Below are positions 18,079 to 26,578 of a stretch of 64,000 bases of DNA, in pieces. The notes under the pieces were generated by a model that did not search any database, had not been told where the DNA came from, and was given only the letters and a program-made list of their open reading frames with translations. A program made the translations under genes and the position numbers. Positions within the stretch are counted from its first letter, which is position 1, and each line of letters starts with the position of its first letter. The DNA lies in NCBI RefSeq assembly GCF_001277345.1, contig NZ_LIUT01000008.1, positions 178,106 to 242,105 on the forward strand, given 5' to 3'. Origin of the DNA: Paenibacillus solani (lineage in GTDB: Bacteria > Bacillota > Bacilli > Paenibacillales > Paenibacillaceae).

Positions 18079-19026
18079 ATGAAAAAAGTAATTATTGACT
18101 GCGATCCGGGGATGGACGATTCCCTGGCCCTCATATTGGCGATCAAGTCGCCTGCATTAAAGGTGGAGGCTATTACGACGGTAGCCGGTAACTATCCGAT
18201 CGATGTGACCAGCATGAATGCGCTGAAGGTGCTGGAGCTGCTTGGGGAAAGCGACATCCCTGTGTCCAAGGGCATGGGGAAGCCGCTGGTGCGGGCACTG
18301 GCGCCTGATCCGTTCAGCCACGGGTCTGACGGACAGGCGGAATACCATCTGCCGGCGCCAAAGCTGGAACTGTCGAGCATACATGGCGCTGACATGATCA
18401 TCGAGACGGTCAAGAAGAACGCGGGAGATATTCATATCTTGGCGCTCGGGCCGCTGACCAATGTGGCACTGGCCCTGATGATTGCGCCTGAAATCAAGCC
18501 GATGATCAGCTCGATCACCGCTATTGCCGGCTCCTATGGTCTCAATAAATATGCAACAGCCAACGCTACCGGTGATAATCCGCAGAGCGAGTGGAACGTG
18601 TACGTGGACCCTGAAGCAGCAGAGATTGTATTCAACTCAGGCGTGCCTCTGCATGCCATTGGACTGGATGTGGCAACCCATTTTGACGTGAACTTTACGG
18701 AGTCGGAGCTGAACGAGCTGAAGCAGTCGCCAAACCGTGAAGCCGACTTTCTGCACAACATGATTCAATTCGTACTGGGACGCGGCTTTGAATCCTATTG
18801 CGTGCTCATCGATTCGATGGCTGTCGCAGCTGTGATTGATCCTTCATTGATTCAATACCTTACAGGCAAGGTCGGAATCGAGACGAAGGGGAAATTGACT
18901 CTGGGCATGACGATTCTGGATACGCGGCATCATCATACTTGGGACCATTTACCCGAGGTTAATATCGCCTATGAAGCGGACTATCGCCGTTTCCTGCGCC
19001 TCGTAATGGATACCGTGCTCGCTTAA
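18079..19026 (+). CDS. Inosine/uridine-preferring nucleoside hydrolase
   Basis: Cytosolic enzyme hydrolysing the N-glycosidic bond of nucleosides to give base and ribose. The 315-residue protein has the calcium-binding signature DCDPGMDD (Asp7, Asp9, Asp13, Asp14), the ribose-binding segment GPLTNVALAL and WNVYVDPEAAEIVF in the middle. GGGAG precedes the ATG. It is the last gene of the importer operon, which suggests that the importer takes up a nucleoside or a ribosyl compound, an inference that the CUT1 class alone would not give. The exact substrate cannot be told from sequence. Confidence 0.9.
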   Translation: MKKVIIDCDPGMDDSLALILAIKSPALKVEAITTVAGNYPIDVTSMNALKVLELLGESDIPVSKGMGKPLVRALAPDPFSHGSDGQAEYHLPAPKLELSSIHGADMIIETVKKNAGDIHILALGPLTNVALALMIAPEIKPMISSITAIAGSYGLNKYATANATGDNPQSEWNVYVDPEAAEIVFNSGVPLHAIGLDVATHFDVNFTESELNELKQSPNREADFLHNMIQFVLGRGFESYCVLIDSMAVAAVIDPSLIQYLTGKVGIETKGKLTLGMTILDTRHHHTWDHLPEVNIAYEADYRRFLRLVMDTVLA

Positions 19027-19083
19027 TTTACAGAAAAGCCTATTACCATAAGCCGATATCATTCTAATAGCTTCATCTCAGTC

Positions 19084-19126
19084 AGCCAGACCCCCTATCA
19101 CAAGTGTTGGGGGGTCTGGCTTTTTA
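19084..19126 (+). terminator. Terminator of the importer operon
   Basis: AGCCAGACCCCC pairs with GGGGGGTCTGGCT, followed by TTTTAA. Strong. Confidence 0.88.
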
Positions 19127-19410
19127 ATAGGGAACTGAAAGTATTTATACCAAGGCCGCTTAAAGAAGAATAAGCTGTTGAGAAATCAAATAGGATATGG
19201 AGAATGCCCGAGGTGCTGGGGCTGTTTGGATTTGCTTTTATGCCGGAATGGTCAGGGACAGGAGACGTACTCCCCGCAAATATGGAACCATTTGGCTTCT
19301 GTCACGTATATAACATTAACGTGTTTACCCGGGCTTGAAAATCGAGTTGAAAATCCATCAATTTGGCATTTATTTTTAACAAAGATGGCTCACGTGAACC
19401 TCTGTTCGTG

Positions 19411-19595
19411 TGGTACAATAGGAGCACTGATAATTCCGAATGCTTGTTCTGAGCGAAAGCTTTCAGCTTGCGGCCAAGAGATTTCATGCTGAGGATGAAA
19501 CGCGACCATTTATTTCCTTATTCTTTTAGATAAATCGGATATCTCGCGCTTAAAATGCCCTGTTTGTGGTAATAGAAGGATACAGGGTTTTTTTT
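19411..19595 (+). ncRNA. Candidate structured small RNA with its own promoter and terminator
   Basis: TGGTACAAT (19411-19419) is an extended -10; a transcript starting near 19426 would run about 170 nt to a terminator CCCTGT (19558-19563) / ACAGGG (19582-19587) followed by eight T. In between are a hairpin TTTCAT-GCTGAGG-ATGAAA (19482-19500) and a long composite stem in which CGCGA (19501) pairs with TCGCG (19544-19548), CC with GG, and ATTTAT (19508-19513) with ATAAAT (19530-19535). A weaker AAGCT/AGCTT stem lies before them. No known RNA family is recognised. It sits in the 886-nt gap before htrA. The rest of that gap holds only a CCTCTAT/ATAGAGG hairpin (19661-19680). Confidence 0.5.
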
Positions 19596-19912
19596 GAATG
19601 GACCAGTACCAATCTCTGCACGATATGGGTTTTAATTTCAAAATATAAGGAGTGATACGCCCTCTATTGGGTGATAGAGGTTCTTATAGCAAAGAGAATG
19701 CTCAAGGATGCAACTTTTTGGGCTTCAAAAGAGTTATTACATAGAGAGATTAATTTAACAGGTGGCACGCTGCCGATTCATAGAGACAGATATAGCGCTG
19801 CAAGAGCGGGTTGTTATGACGACAAGATGTAATGGATTAGTCGGTAATGACGGAAGGTCTGAAGCTGGTAAGTGTCTTGACGCGTAGCAACCAAGGGGAG
19901 AGAGGGATCGCA

Positions 19913-21277
19913 ATGGGATTGTTTGACGATGATTTCTATTCAACTAAAATTTCCAGGCAGAGCAAAAATACCAGCGAGGACCGATCTGAGCGAACGAAGT
20001 GGCGTACGACCCGCCGCAAGAGAGGATTATCCACATTCCAAATCTCCGCAATTAGTTCGTTATGCAGTGCCCTGATTGCGGTCATGTTGTTTAGTCTCAT
20101 TACAGGGCATCCTTCAACATCGTCGCGGGTGACTTTAATCAATGGCAGTCACCAGCTGTCCACGTCCGATGGTGACCCTTATGAACGCATTATTAGCGCT
20201 GCCCAGAAGGTGCGTCCTGCTGTGGTCAGCGTGCTGACACATAAAGAGGCGGCGCAGCCTGATGCAGAAAGCTCTGACGGCGAGGGAATGGATGAGGGAC
20301 CGGGTATTGAGCCGGGAGAGGAAGATTTCGAACTTCCGGAAGGTTTCGATTTTGGCGAGGACTTTGATTTCGGCAACGATTTCGGCAGCTCGCAGGAGGA
20401 TGCACTAGGCTCCGGTGTAATCTTCAAGAAGCTCGAAGGCAAAGCCTATGTTATTACCAATAATCATGTGGTGGAAGGCGCCGATTCCCTGGAGGTTGTG
20501 CTGGTCGGGGGAGAGAAGAAGAAAGCGACCCTCGTCGGAACGGATAATGTCAGCGATATCGCAGTCTTGTCTATCGACAGCAAAGGGATTGGCGAGGTTG
20601 CGGAATTCGGTGATTCCTCCAAGCTCCGCCTCGGAGAAACCGTGATTGCTATAGGCAATCCGCTGGGACTGGGCGATACGCTCACCTCCGGCATTGTCAG
20701 CTATACCAATCGGAACATTCCGGTGTCGCTCAATCAGGATGGCATCTATGATTGGGAGCAGGAAGTGATTCAGACCGATGCTGCCATTAACGAAGGCAAC
20801 AGCGGCGGTGCCCTGGTTGACCTGAACGGCAGAGTCATCGGCATTAACACGATGAAGATCGCGGATACGGGTGTAGAAGGACTTGGATTTGCCATTCCTG
20901 TCAATGAGATTACGGAGGTTGTGACCGAGCTGATGCTGAAAGGTCATATTGCCCGTCCATATCTTGGCGTATATACCGTCGATTTGAGTAATCCGTATGC
21001 GCCGCTGAGCAAGAAGGAGAAGGAGGATCTCAAGCTGCCGAAGTCGATCACCGAAGGCGTGGTTGTGCTCGATGCGCTGGGCCCTGCACTGGATGCCGGG
21101 CTGAAGCTGAACGACGTGATCGTCAAGCTGGATGGCAAACCCATCAACACAACGCTGGAGCTGCGCAAGCATCTCTATCGTAATACGAAGGTGGGCAATG
21201 ACCTGAATGTAACCTTCTATCGCGGGGGCAAGCTGCAATCGCTGAAGGTTAAGCTGGAAGAGAAGCCTGAAGAATAA
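19913..21277 (+). CDS. htrA: HtrA-type membrane serine protease (S1C) with PDZ domain
   Basis: Quality-control protease on the outer face of the membrane. The 454 residues contain a basic cytoplasmic start, one anchor (about 41-62), an acidic linker rich in Glu/Asp/Gly/Phe (about 105-150), a trypsin-like domain with the triad His in ITNNHVVEGAD, Asp in SDIAVLSID and Ser in NEGNSGGAL, and one C-terminal PDZ domain (about 350-445). The frame extends upstream, but GGGGAGAGAGG precedes the ATG at 19913 and the upstream residues are not protein-like. In Bacillus the paralogue next to the wal operon is YyxA/HtrC, the same position as here. Confidence 0.92.
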   Translation: MGLFDDDFYSTKISRQSKNTSEDRSERTKWRTTRRKRGLSTFQISAISSLCSALIAVMLFSLITGHPSTSSRVTLINGSHQLSTSDGDPYERIISAAQKVRPAVVSVLTHKEAAQPDAESSDGEGMDEGPGIEPGEEDFELPEGFDFGEDFDFGNDFGSSQEDALGSGVIFKKLEGKAYVITNNHVVEGADSLEVVLVGGEKKKATLVGTDNVSDIAVLSIDSKGIGEVAEFGDSSKLRLGETVIAIGNPLGLGDTLTSGIVSYTNRNIPVSLNQDGIYDWEQEVIQTDAAINEGNSGGALVDLNGRVIGINTMKIADTGVEGLGFAIPVNEITEVVTELMLKGHIARPYLGVYTVDLSNPYAPLSKKEKEDLKLPKSITEGVVVLDALGPALDAGLKLNDVIVKLDGKPINTTLELRKHLYRNTKVGNDLNVTFYRGGKLQSLKVKLEEKPEE

Positions 21278-21286
21278 TCGAGGGCT

Positions 21287-21316
21287 GACCCGTTTAAACT
21301 CGGGTCTTGTCTTTTT
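21287..21316 (+). terminator. htrA terminator
   Basis: GACCCG (21287-21292), loop TTTAAACT, CGGGTC (21301-21306), then TTGTCTTTTT. Confidence 0.75.
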
Positions 21317-21367
21317 CATTTAACGCGGCATCCCAGACCAACAGAAGGATGCTGCCTGTCCACTGTT

Positions 21368-21498
21368 TTGCTGTTCATGCAGCGGGTATATATTATCGTT
21401 CAAGTTGAATAGGATACATTATAGAGAGATTTGAAAAAGGTTAGATACGAGCCGTGAAACGGCCGCAAAAGAGAGCGTGCATATCCGCGCTCTTTTTT
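21368..21498 (+). ncRNA. Second candidate small RNA between htrA and yyzF
   Basis: TTGCTG (21368-21373), 17 nt, TATTAT (21391-21396) resembles a sigma-A promoter. About 100 nt later AGAGCG/CGCTCT with a T-run (21467-21498) forms a terminator, and a GCCG-TGAAA-CGGC hairpin precedes it. There is no convincing reading frame in between. It lies after the htrA terminator and before yyzF, so it would be an independent transcript of about 95 nt. Weaker than the candidate at 19411-19595. Confidence 0.35.
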
Positions 21499-21731
21499 GT
21501 TTGGCTTCTGTTTGATACAAAAGTGGCCTTTTGAAATCGACAAAGGATTGATAGTGAAAATCATGGAAAGGCAGGAAGCCTATTAGGGATGAGTTAACCG
21601 TGGAATCGGGCAAATGGCCTAAAAACATTTCTTTTTCGCTTAGAGTGTGGTAGAACAGAAGAGTGGCTATACTTGTTTGAAGAGATGAAGATCAACACAA
21701 CATGAGGCGAAAGATAGAAAGGATGCTTAGA

Positions 21732-21899
21732 ATGTACGTCGTATGCAAGGAACATGTGGAACTAGCGATCGAAAATTTCGTGGATGAATATGAGGATGCC
21801 CCGGATATTGTTGATCTGAAGGAGACCGAGTTTTCGGACTGGGATCCACCGGTGAAGTGCGCGGAGTGCGAGAAGCATGCTGAGTTTTTAATTGTGTAA
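21732..21899 (+). CDS. yyzF: CxxH/CxxC small protein (YyzF, BA_5709 family)
   Basis: A 55-residue cytoplasmic protein with CKEH near the N-terminus (CxxH) and CAEC near the C-terminus (CxxC), which together should bind one zinc ion. The family is defined by these motifs, and its function is unknown. In Bacillus it also lies between the htrA-like gene and rlmH, as here. The ATG at 21732 is preferred over the one at 21723, which sits too close to AAAGGA. Confidence 0.85.
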   Translation: MYVVCKEHVELAIENFVDEYEDAPDIVDLKETEFSDWDPPVKCAECEKHAEFLIV

Positions 21900-21935
21900 T
21901 ATGGACTTTTTGATGAAATAGATAATTGCCAATGG

Positions 21936-21964
21936 AAAGCGTGATGAATTCACGCTTTTTTTGT
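21936..21964 (+). terminator. yyzF terminator
   Basis: AAAGCGTGA (21936-21944), loop TGAAT, TCACGCTTT (21950-21958), then T-run. Confidence 0.88.
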
Positions 21965-22085
21965 TTATAAAGAACATGAGAGGATGAGGAAGCAACAGCT
22001 TCGATAGACAATCCTGAATCGTGTATGATGAGTGTATAAAGGATATCAAAGCGCGGGTAACCTATCGTGATTGGAGACGATACGA

Positions 22086-23126
22086 ATGGATGATTACGGA
22101 AGAGCATGGGAAGAGGAGATCAAGCGGGCAGCCGATGAGGCTTATGAGCAGGAAATGGATGAAATTAACCGTCAGCTGAAGCAAGAGATTCTCATTGCTC
22201 TGATTGGTGACGTAAATACAGGCAAGTCCTCTACGATGAACCAGATCGTGGGTGAAGAGGTTGCCGGAGTCGGAGCCGAACCTGGAGAAACGACGGAGAT
22301 CCGGCCGCACAAGTACAAGGAGCATATTTACTTCATGGATACACCTGGGCTCAATGATGTGAACACAGCCAACTCGGAAGTGACCATGAATTACTATAAG
22401 CAAGCGGACATCGTGCTGTTCTTCTTGAATGCTGCCGGTACCGTGTTCTCTGAGGCTGAGAAGAAGTCGCTTGAGAAGATTGAAAGTGTGAATCATAATC
22501 TTCTGATCGTACTGAATAAAATCGACGCCGCAGACGAAATTGACCGCCTGGTGGCACGCATCAAGAAGGAGACTGGTGGACGCTACGAGGTAGTGCCGGT
22601 ATCTTCACGTACCGGTGAGAACATCGACCGGCTGCGGAGCAGCATTCTGGAGATGCTTAAAAAAAAGTCTAAAGACATTCTCTTTGCCAAAAGCATTAAG
22701 GCCAAGTCAGCGACGGCGAACGGATGGATTATCGGGGCCTCCATCTCCGCTGGAGCCGTAGGCGCGTCACCCATCCCGGGTTCGGATATCATTCCGATAA
22801 CCGGCATTCAGGTGAGTCTGTTGACCCGGCTTGCCGTGTTGTACAATAAGCCGATCAGTAAGGAGACGGCCAAGGAGCTCGTCATTGCCACGATATTTGG
22901 GAATATCGGCAAGAATATTTTTCGGCAGATTGTGAAGGCGTTCCCTGGAGCGGGATCAGTAGCCGGAGCGACTGTAGCCGGGGCCACGACACTGGCGCTG
23001 GGATACGCGATGAAATATGCCTATGAGCATAACATCGAGATCAATGCGGCGAATATCACGAAGCTCTACAAGAAGTTCAGGGATAAAGGGGAGAGTGAAT
23101 CGGACTCCAAGTCGGAACTGAAGTAG
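22086..23126 (+). CDS. Era/TrmE-like GTPase with C-terminal DUF697 domain
   Basis: A 346-residue protein. The N-terminal GTPase domain has G1 GDVNTGKSS (about residues 45-53), G3 DTPG, G4 NKID and G5 SSR; the C-terminal DUF697 domain (about 200-330) contains two Gly/Ala-rich hydrophobic segments (WIIGASISAGAVGASPIPGSD and AGSVAGATVAGATTLALGYA) that may insert in or touch the membrane. The role of this family is not established; related proteins act in ribosome biogenesis or membrane stress. The frame opens at TTG 22071, but GGAG lies 9 nt before the ATG at 22086. Confidence 0.85.
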   Translation: MDDYGRAWEEEIKRAADEAYEQEMDEINRQLKQEILIALIGDVNTGKSSTMNQIVGEEVAGVGAEPGETTEIRPHKYKEHIYFMDTPGLNDVNTANSEVTMNYYKQADIVLFFLNAAGTVFSEAEKKSLEKIESVNHNLLIVLNKIDAADEIDRLVARIKKETGGRYEVVPVSSRTGENIDRLRSSILEMLKKKSKDILFAKSIKAKSATANGWIIGASISAGAVGASPIPGSDIIPITGIQVSLLTRLAVLYNKPISKETAKELVIATIFGNIGKNIFRQIVKAFPGAGSVAGATVAGATTLALGYAMKYAYEHNIEINAANITKLYKKFRDKGESESDSKSELK

Positions 23127-23162
23127 GGGTATGGTGACGCTAGCGGATGATAAGGGGATAGA

Positions 23163-23181
23163 AAAAGGGGCCGCTGGCCCC
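23163..23181 (-). terminator. Terminator of the gene at 23222-23515
   Basis: GGGGCC-GCT-GGCCCC (23167-23181); on the - strand it is followed by TTTTTC. Confidence 0.7.
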
Positions 23182-23221
23182 TGATCATAGCTGCGTTATT
23201 GGCAGCGAAATATATCCTCAA

Positions 23222-23515
23222 TTACTTCGTGGCCGCAGCGTGATCAGCTTTGGCTTGCTCCAGCATCGATTTCCAATCTGGAAAATCAGTTTCTCTGGAT
23301 ACATGACGATCGAACAGTTCATCGGGAATGTTGTTGATATCCTCATGCGTCTCAACCTGGAAGTTCCCTTTGGTTACAAAATCTCCAAAGCTGTGATGAG
23401 ATGAATGTTTACGCATAAACGACTCATTAAACAGCTTCTCCAGGGAGACGTTGTCCGGATCCTCCTGGACCGATTTTTGGCCTTGTAATTCTTTCAACAG
23501 ATCGTCAAATGACAT
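23222..23515 (-). CDS. Hypothetical protein, 97 residues
   Basis: Not recognised. A soluble, charged protein beginning MSFDDLLKELQ and ending in an Ala/Lys-rich tail, with His-rich KHSSHHSF in the middle. Frame length allows a start as far as 23617, but the extra N-terminal residues look non-coding. An AGGAG site lies unusually far (about 24 nt) from the chosen ATG, and GAGAAAG is nearer, so the start is uncertain. It is followed downstream by a terminator and lies next to the HEAT-repeat gene on the same strand. Confidence 0.6.
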   Translation of the reverse strand: MSFDDLLKELQGQKSVQEDPDNVSLEKLFNESFMRKHSSHHSFGDFVTKGNFQVETHEDINNIPDELFDRHVSRETDFPDWKSMLEQAKADHAAATK

Positions 23516-23626
23516 AGGTTTTTGCTTTCTCAGAGTACCACTCCTATAACTAAGATTTGTTTTCAGTATAACATAACCCGTTTTCTCATATGCATAACAG
23601 CATCCAAGAAGGGGCATGGGACTATC

Positions 23627-24070
23627 TTATCTTTTGGATAAGGAAGCCCACTTTTGCTCCAGCCATTGATCAAATTCTTCGCCTTTGTCACCTTCGTACG
23701 TGTCATAGATATCGATTCTCATCTTTTTCAATTTCTCTTTGAAGTCTTCGAACGTATGATCACGGGGAAGGCTTTTTTTGATGCGCACCATGACCTTGGT
23801 AACATCCTTCATCAGCTCGCCCTTGTGTCTTTCGGGCATTTGTACATCTTCGCCTAAAGCCAGGAGGCTGCGATAAGCGGCTTCCCGCACTTGATGAACC
23901 GCATCCGTATTCAGTCTATGCTTCAAAATATCAATGGATTTCTCATTTTTCCATTTTCCCAATTCTTCTACGGCGCTTAAGCGTTCTCTCCAGTTGGCGT
24001 TCCGGTTAGCGGAGCTTCTGAGTTCCTCATAATTAGACGGCATATCCGCCAAAACCTCTTGATTGTCCAT
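23627..24070 (-). CDS. HEAT-repeat domain protein
   Basis: A 147-residue cytoplasmic protein. The N-terminal half has a HEAT-like pair of helices (RERLSAVEELGKWKNEKSIDIL followed by VHQVREAAYRSLLALG, about residues 27-80), typical of protein-binding scaffolds; the C-terminal half is a charged helical region ending FDQWLEQKWASLSKR. GAGGAG lies 9 nt before the ATG at 24070; the longer frame to 24124 has no site. Partners are unknown. It lies between two other small - strand genes, possibly an operon with 24121-24294. Confidence 0.7.
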   Translation of the reverse strand: MDNQEVLADMPSNYEELRSSANRNANWRERLSAVEELGKWKNEKSIDILKHRLNTDAVHQVREAAYRSLLALGEDVQMPERHKGELMKDVTKVMVRIKKSLPRDHTFEDFKEKLKKMRIDIYDTYEGDKGEEFDQWLEQKWASLSKR

Positions 24071-24120
24071 TCTGTTCATCTCCTCTATAGGTTGTGCTAG
24101 GTCCTGCTTGTACCCTATGT

Positions 24121-24294
24121 TCATTCGGGGGTGTTTTTATGACTGCTGGCGTTCTTTGTGCTATCCGCCTGCTTAGTTCCTTTGCTGGTATAAGGCTTGG
24201 GTTTACTCTTGGCTCTTCTCGCGCTTGCATCCCAGCGGCTCCAGCCCTTCTTGCCTGTGCCTCTGCCTGTCCCGCCTTTTTTGGATTTACTCAA
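24121..24294 (-). CDS. Small basic protein, DUF3934-like
   Basis: About 57 residues, rich in Lys, Gly, Ser and Thr, starting MSKSKKGGTGRGTGKKGWSR and containing a second basic motif SKPKPYTSKGTK. This resembles the small Bacillales family DUF3934, whose function is unknown; the basic character suggests RNA or nucleoid binding, which is inference only. The start is a TTG at 24294 with GGAG 8 nt upstream; a GTG at 24303 is less well placed. Confidence 0.5.
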   Translation of the reverse strand: MSKSKKGGTGRGTGKKGWSRWDASARRAKSKPKPYTSKGTKQADSTKNASSHKNTPE

Positions 24295-24485
24295 GCCTAT
24301 CACTCCGTTACGCTAAATTGTTATCTCTATATGCTGATTCTTTACCAGCACTGTTGAAATATACACTGTATTTGTCCATATGTATAGGATACTACGGAAA
24401 TTAACATAAAATCGATATGGTTAAGGCCGATTTCGGCTTAATGGAGAGATATTTATGGATAATGAGGTACACGACGTGTCCACAG

Positions 24486-24536
24486 TTGATTTAACTGTTC
24501 CCGGCATGGTATGTTATTTTTGTGCTGACCAGTCAG
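24486..24536 (+). promoter_or_regulatory. tetR promoter with palindromic operator
   Basis: TTGATT (24486-24491), 18 nt, TATGTT (24510-24515), then the near-palindrome CTGACCAGTCAG (24525-24536) over the expected start point. The same sequence recurs before the P450 gene, so TetR probably represses both. Confidence 0.65.
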
Positions 24537-24586
24537 AACAAGAATGGTGAATTGAAAATATATTGATGAAAGGGGCTGATTATCGG

Positions 24587-25168
24587 ATGGTGAGTAAAGA
24601 TAAAATTCTCCAGGCAGCCATTGAAGTATTCTCCGAGAATGGGTATCACCGTGCAAGCATGGATGAGATTGCCGCGCGGGCGCAGGTTGCCAAGGGGACT
24701 CTCTATTACAACTTTCCGGGCAAATCCCAGCTCTTCAAGACGGTTGTGAAGCAAGGGATCGAGGAAATCATGCAGCGGACGGAGGTGGAGCTGAATTCCT
24801 CCCTGCCGATGAAGGAGAAGATGGAGCGGGTCATTGGCCATCATCTGAATTTATTCCTCGAATCGCGCCACTTCTCGCATATCGTATTTAATGAGATTTC
24901 GAATGGGATCGAGCAGGATGTTCTGGATGAGTTAAAGGAATTGAAACGGACGTATATCAGCTTTTTGGCAAGGATGATTGAGGAAGGGCAATGCGAGGAG
25001 AATCTTTGTCGTGACGTTGATCCTAATCTGGCTGCGGCCAGTATCGTCGGTACGCTGGAGAGCACCTGCAATTATTATCTGAGCCACCACGATATGTATT
25101 CACGCGAGGATCTGGAGCGGTTTGCATTCACGATGATTACCCAAGGCCTGTTTATATCGCTGGATTAG
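24587..25168 (+). CDS. TetR-family repressor of the P450 gene
   Basis: A 193-residue one-component regulator. The N-terminal helix-turn-helix reads MDEIAARAQVAKGTLYYNFPGKSQLF (about residues 25-50), and the C-terminal ligand/dimer domain is helical with a TetR_C-like pattern. Start chosen at 24587 (MVSKDKILQAA), the normal TetR N-terminus; an in-frame TTG/ATG pair lies 8 codons upstream. The P450 gene follows after 75 nt. Identical operators before both genes indicate autorepression and control of the P450, like the fatty-acid-responsive BscR/FatR-CYP102 pairs of Bacillus, though the ligand here is unknown. Confidence 0.88.
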   Translation: MVSKDKILQAAIEVFSENGYHRASMDEIAARAQVAKGTLYYNFPGKSQLFKTVVKQGIEEIMQRTEVELNSSLPMKEKMERVIGHHLNLFLESRHFSHIVFNEISNGIEQDVLDELKELKRTYISFLARMIEEGQCEENLCRDVDPNLAAASIVGTLESTCNYYLSHHDMYSREDLERFAFTMITQGLFISLD

Positions 25169-25196
25169 ATAAGGCCTTCTTTTCTATATGTGTAGT

Positions 25197-25210
25197 ACTG
25201 ACCAGTCAGT
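25197..25210 (+). promoter_or_regulatory. TetR operator before the P450 gene
   Basis: ACTGAC-CA-GTCAGT (25197-25210) is a perfect 6+6 palindrome; the central 12 bases match the tetR operator exactly. Confidence 0.75.
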
Positions 25211-25243
25211 TTCAAATTACGATGGAAAGGGAAGGTGTTAAGC

Positions 25244-26368
25244 ATGGAGTGGAATACAAACGGATTACTCCCGCTGGAATGGTTTCGCAAGATGCGGACG
25301 GAATCGCCGGTGGTTGCTACGGAAGGCAATGAGGCATGGCATGTTTTTAAATACGAGGATGTCAAAGCCGTCTTTACGAATTATGAGGTATTCTCTTCCC
25401 AGGGCTCTTCATCTAGTGAGGAACCGATTGAATCCAGCATTCTGCGGCAGGATCCGCCGAAGCACCGCCAGCTGCGGAAGCTGGTATCCCATGCTTTTAC
25501 ACCCCGTATGATCGAGTCGCTTGCCCCGAAGATTCAGGAGATCACGTCATCGCTGCTGGATGAGGCTGAGAAGAAGGGAAGAATAGATATCGTAGCTGAT
25601 CTCGCAAGTCCGCTTCCGATCACAGTCATTGCGGAGATGCTGGGCGTATCGATGGAGGATCGGGAACGCTTCAAGGCGTGGTCGGACGCACTGGTCGGTG
25701 ACGATGGAGATGCTTATTATCAGTGTCAGCGGGAGATGAGCGAATACTTCGCCGAGATCGCGGAAGACCGCCGTCAACATCCGCAGGATGATCTGATTAC
25801 GAAGCTGGTGGAAGCGCGCATCGACAATGAGCACCTGACTGACATAGAGATTATCGGGTTCTGCATTCTGCTTCTCGTCGCCGGCAATGAAACGACAACG
25901 AATCTGATCTCATCGGCCGTATTGGCTATCGACAGCCTGTCGGAGGTGCGTTCTGAGCTTCTCGCAGACCGGTCGCTCATACCAGGCGCACTCGAGGAGG
26001 TATTCCGCTACTTCTCGCCCGTGCAGACGATGTTCCGCCGTGTGAAGGAAGACACCGTGCTGCGAGGGCAGGAACTGAAGCAGGGACAGATCGTCAATAT
26101 CTGGATGGTTTCGGCCAATCATGACGAGGACATATTCGAGCAGCCGGATGTCTTCAACATCCATCGGAATCCGAATCCCCACTTGGGGCTGGGAAGCGGA
26201 ATTCACTATTGTTTGGGATCTCAGCTGGCACGGATGGAGTCCCGAATCGCAATCGAGACGCTGCTGGATCGCTTCCCTGAGTACCGGCGCGACCGTTCCG
26301 TAGAACTGGAGCGGATGGATAGCAGGATGATGTTCGCGCTGAAGGAGCTGCCGATCATTCTGCGATGA
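25244..26368 (+). CDS. Cytochrome P450 monooxygenase (CYP107/109-like)
   Basis: Soluble bacterial class P450, 374 residues. I-helix oxygen-activation motif AGNETT (about residue 220), ExxR in EEVFRYF (about 260), and heme loop LGSGIHYCLG with thiolate Cys323. The usual first Phe of FGxGxHxCxG is Leu here. No ferredoxin or reductase gene is adjacent, so generic redox partners are needed. The start is ATG 25244 with AAGGTG upstream; a GTG at 25235 is possible. TetR gene and shared operator next door imply induction by a substrate-like lipid or xenobiotic. Confidence 0.9.
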   Translation: MEWNTNGLLPLEWFRKMRTESPVVATEGNEAWHVFKYEDVKAVFTNYEVFSSQGSSSSEEPIESSILRQDPPKHRQLRKLVSHAFTPRMIESLAPKIQEITSSLLDEAEKKGRIDIVADLASPLPITVIAEMLGVSMEDRERFKAWSDALVGDDGDAYYQCQREMSEYFAEIAEDRRQHPQDDLITKLVEARIDNEHLTDIEIIGFCILLLVAGNETTTNLISSAVLAIDSLSEVRSELLADRSLIPGALEEVFRYFSPVQTMFRRVKEDTVLRGQELKQGQIVNIWMVSANHDEDIFEQPDVFNIHRNPNPHLGLGSGIHYCLGSQLARMESRIAIETLLDRFPEYRRDRSVELERMDSRMMFALKELPIILR

Positions 26369-26412
26369 GGTAACAGGAATAAAATTCAGTTAGCTTGGTA
26401 GCATAGATGAAT

Positions 26413-26440
26413 GGGAGCCGTGGTATACGGTTCCTTTTTT
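26413..26440 (+). terminator. P450 gene terminator
   Basis: GGGAGCCGT pairs with ACGGTTCC (one G-T), followed by six T. Confidence 0.7.
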
Positions 26441-26578
26441 CATGCATGGAGGACGATGGAGACGAATCGGAAAGGACCTGTGCAGATATGCTTCGCCTAG
26501 GGGTTTGCCTTTCCGTGCGGGGGTTACCATGATAGAATGGACGGCAGAATAGCAACAGATAAGGAGCGAATCATCGCT

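Noticed and set aside
19178..19492. 104-residue + strand frame before htrA
   Set aside because: Crosses the promoter of the candidate RNA; Cys-rich chance composition and no ribosome site.
20405..21319. 304-residue - strand frame
   Set aside because: Opposite htrA, whose catalytic triad is clear; includes the htrA terminator.
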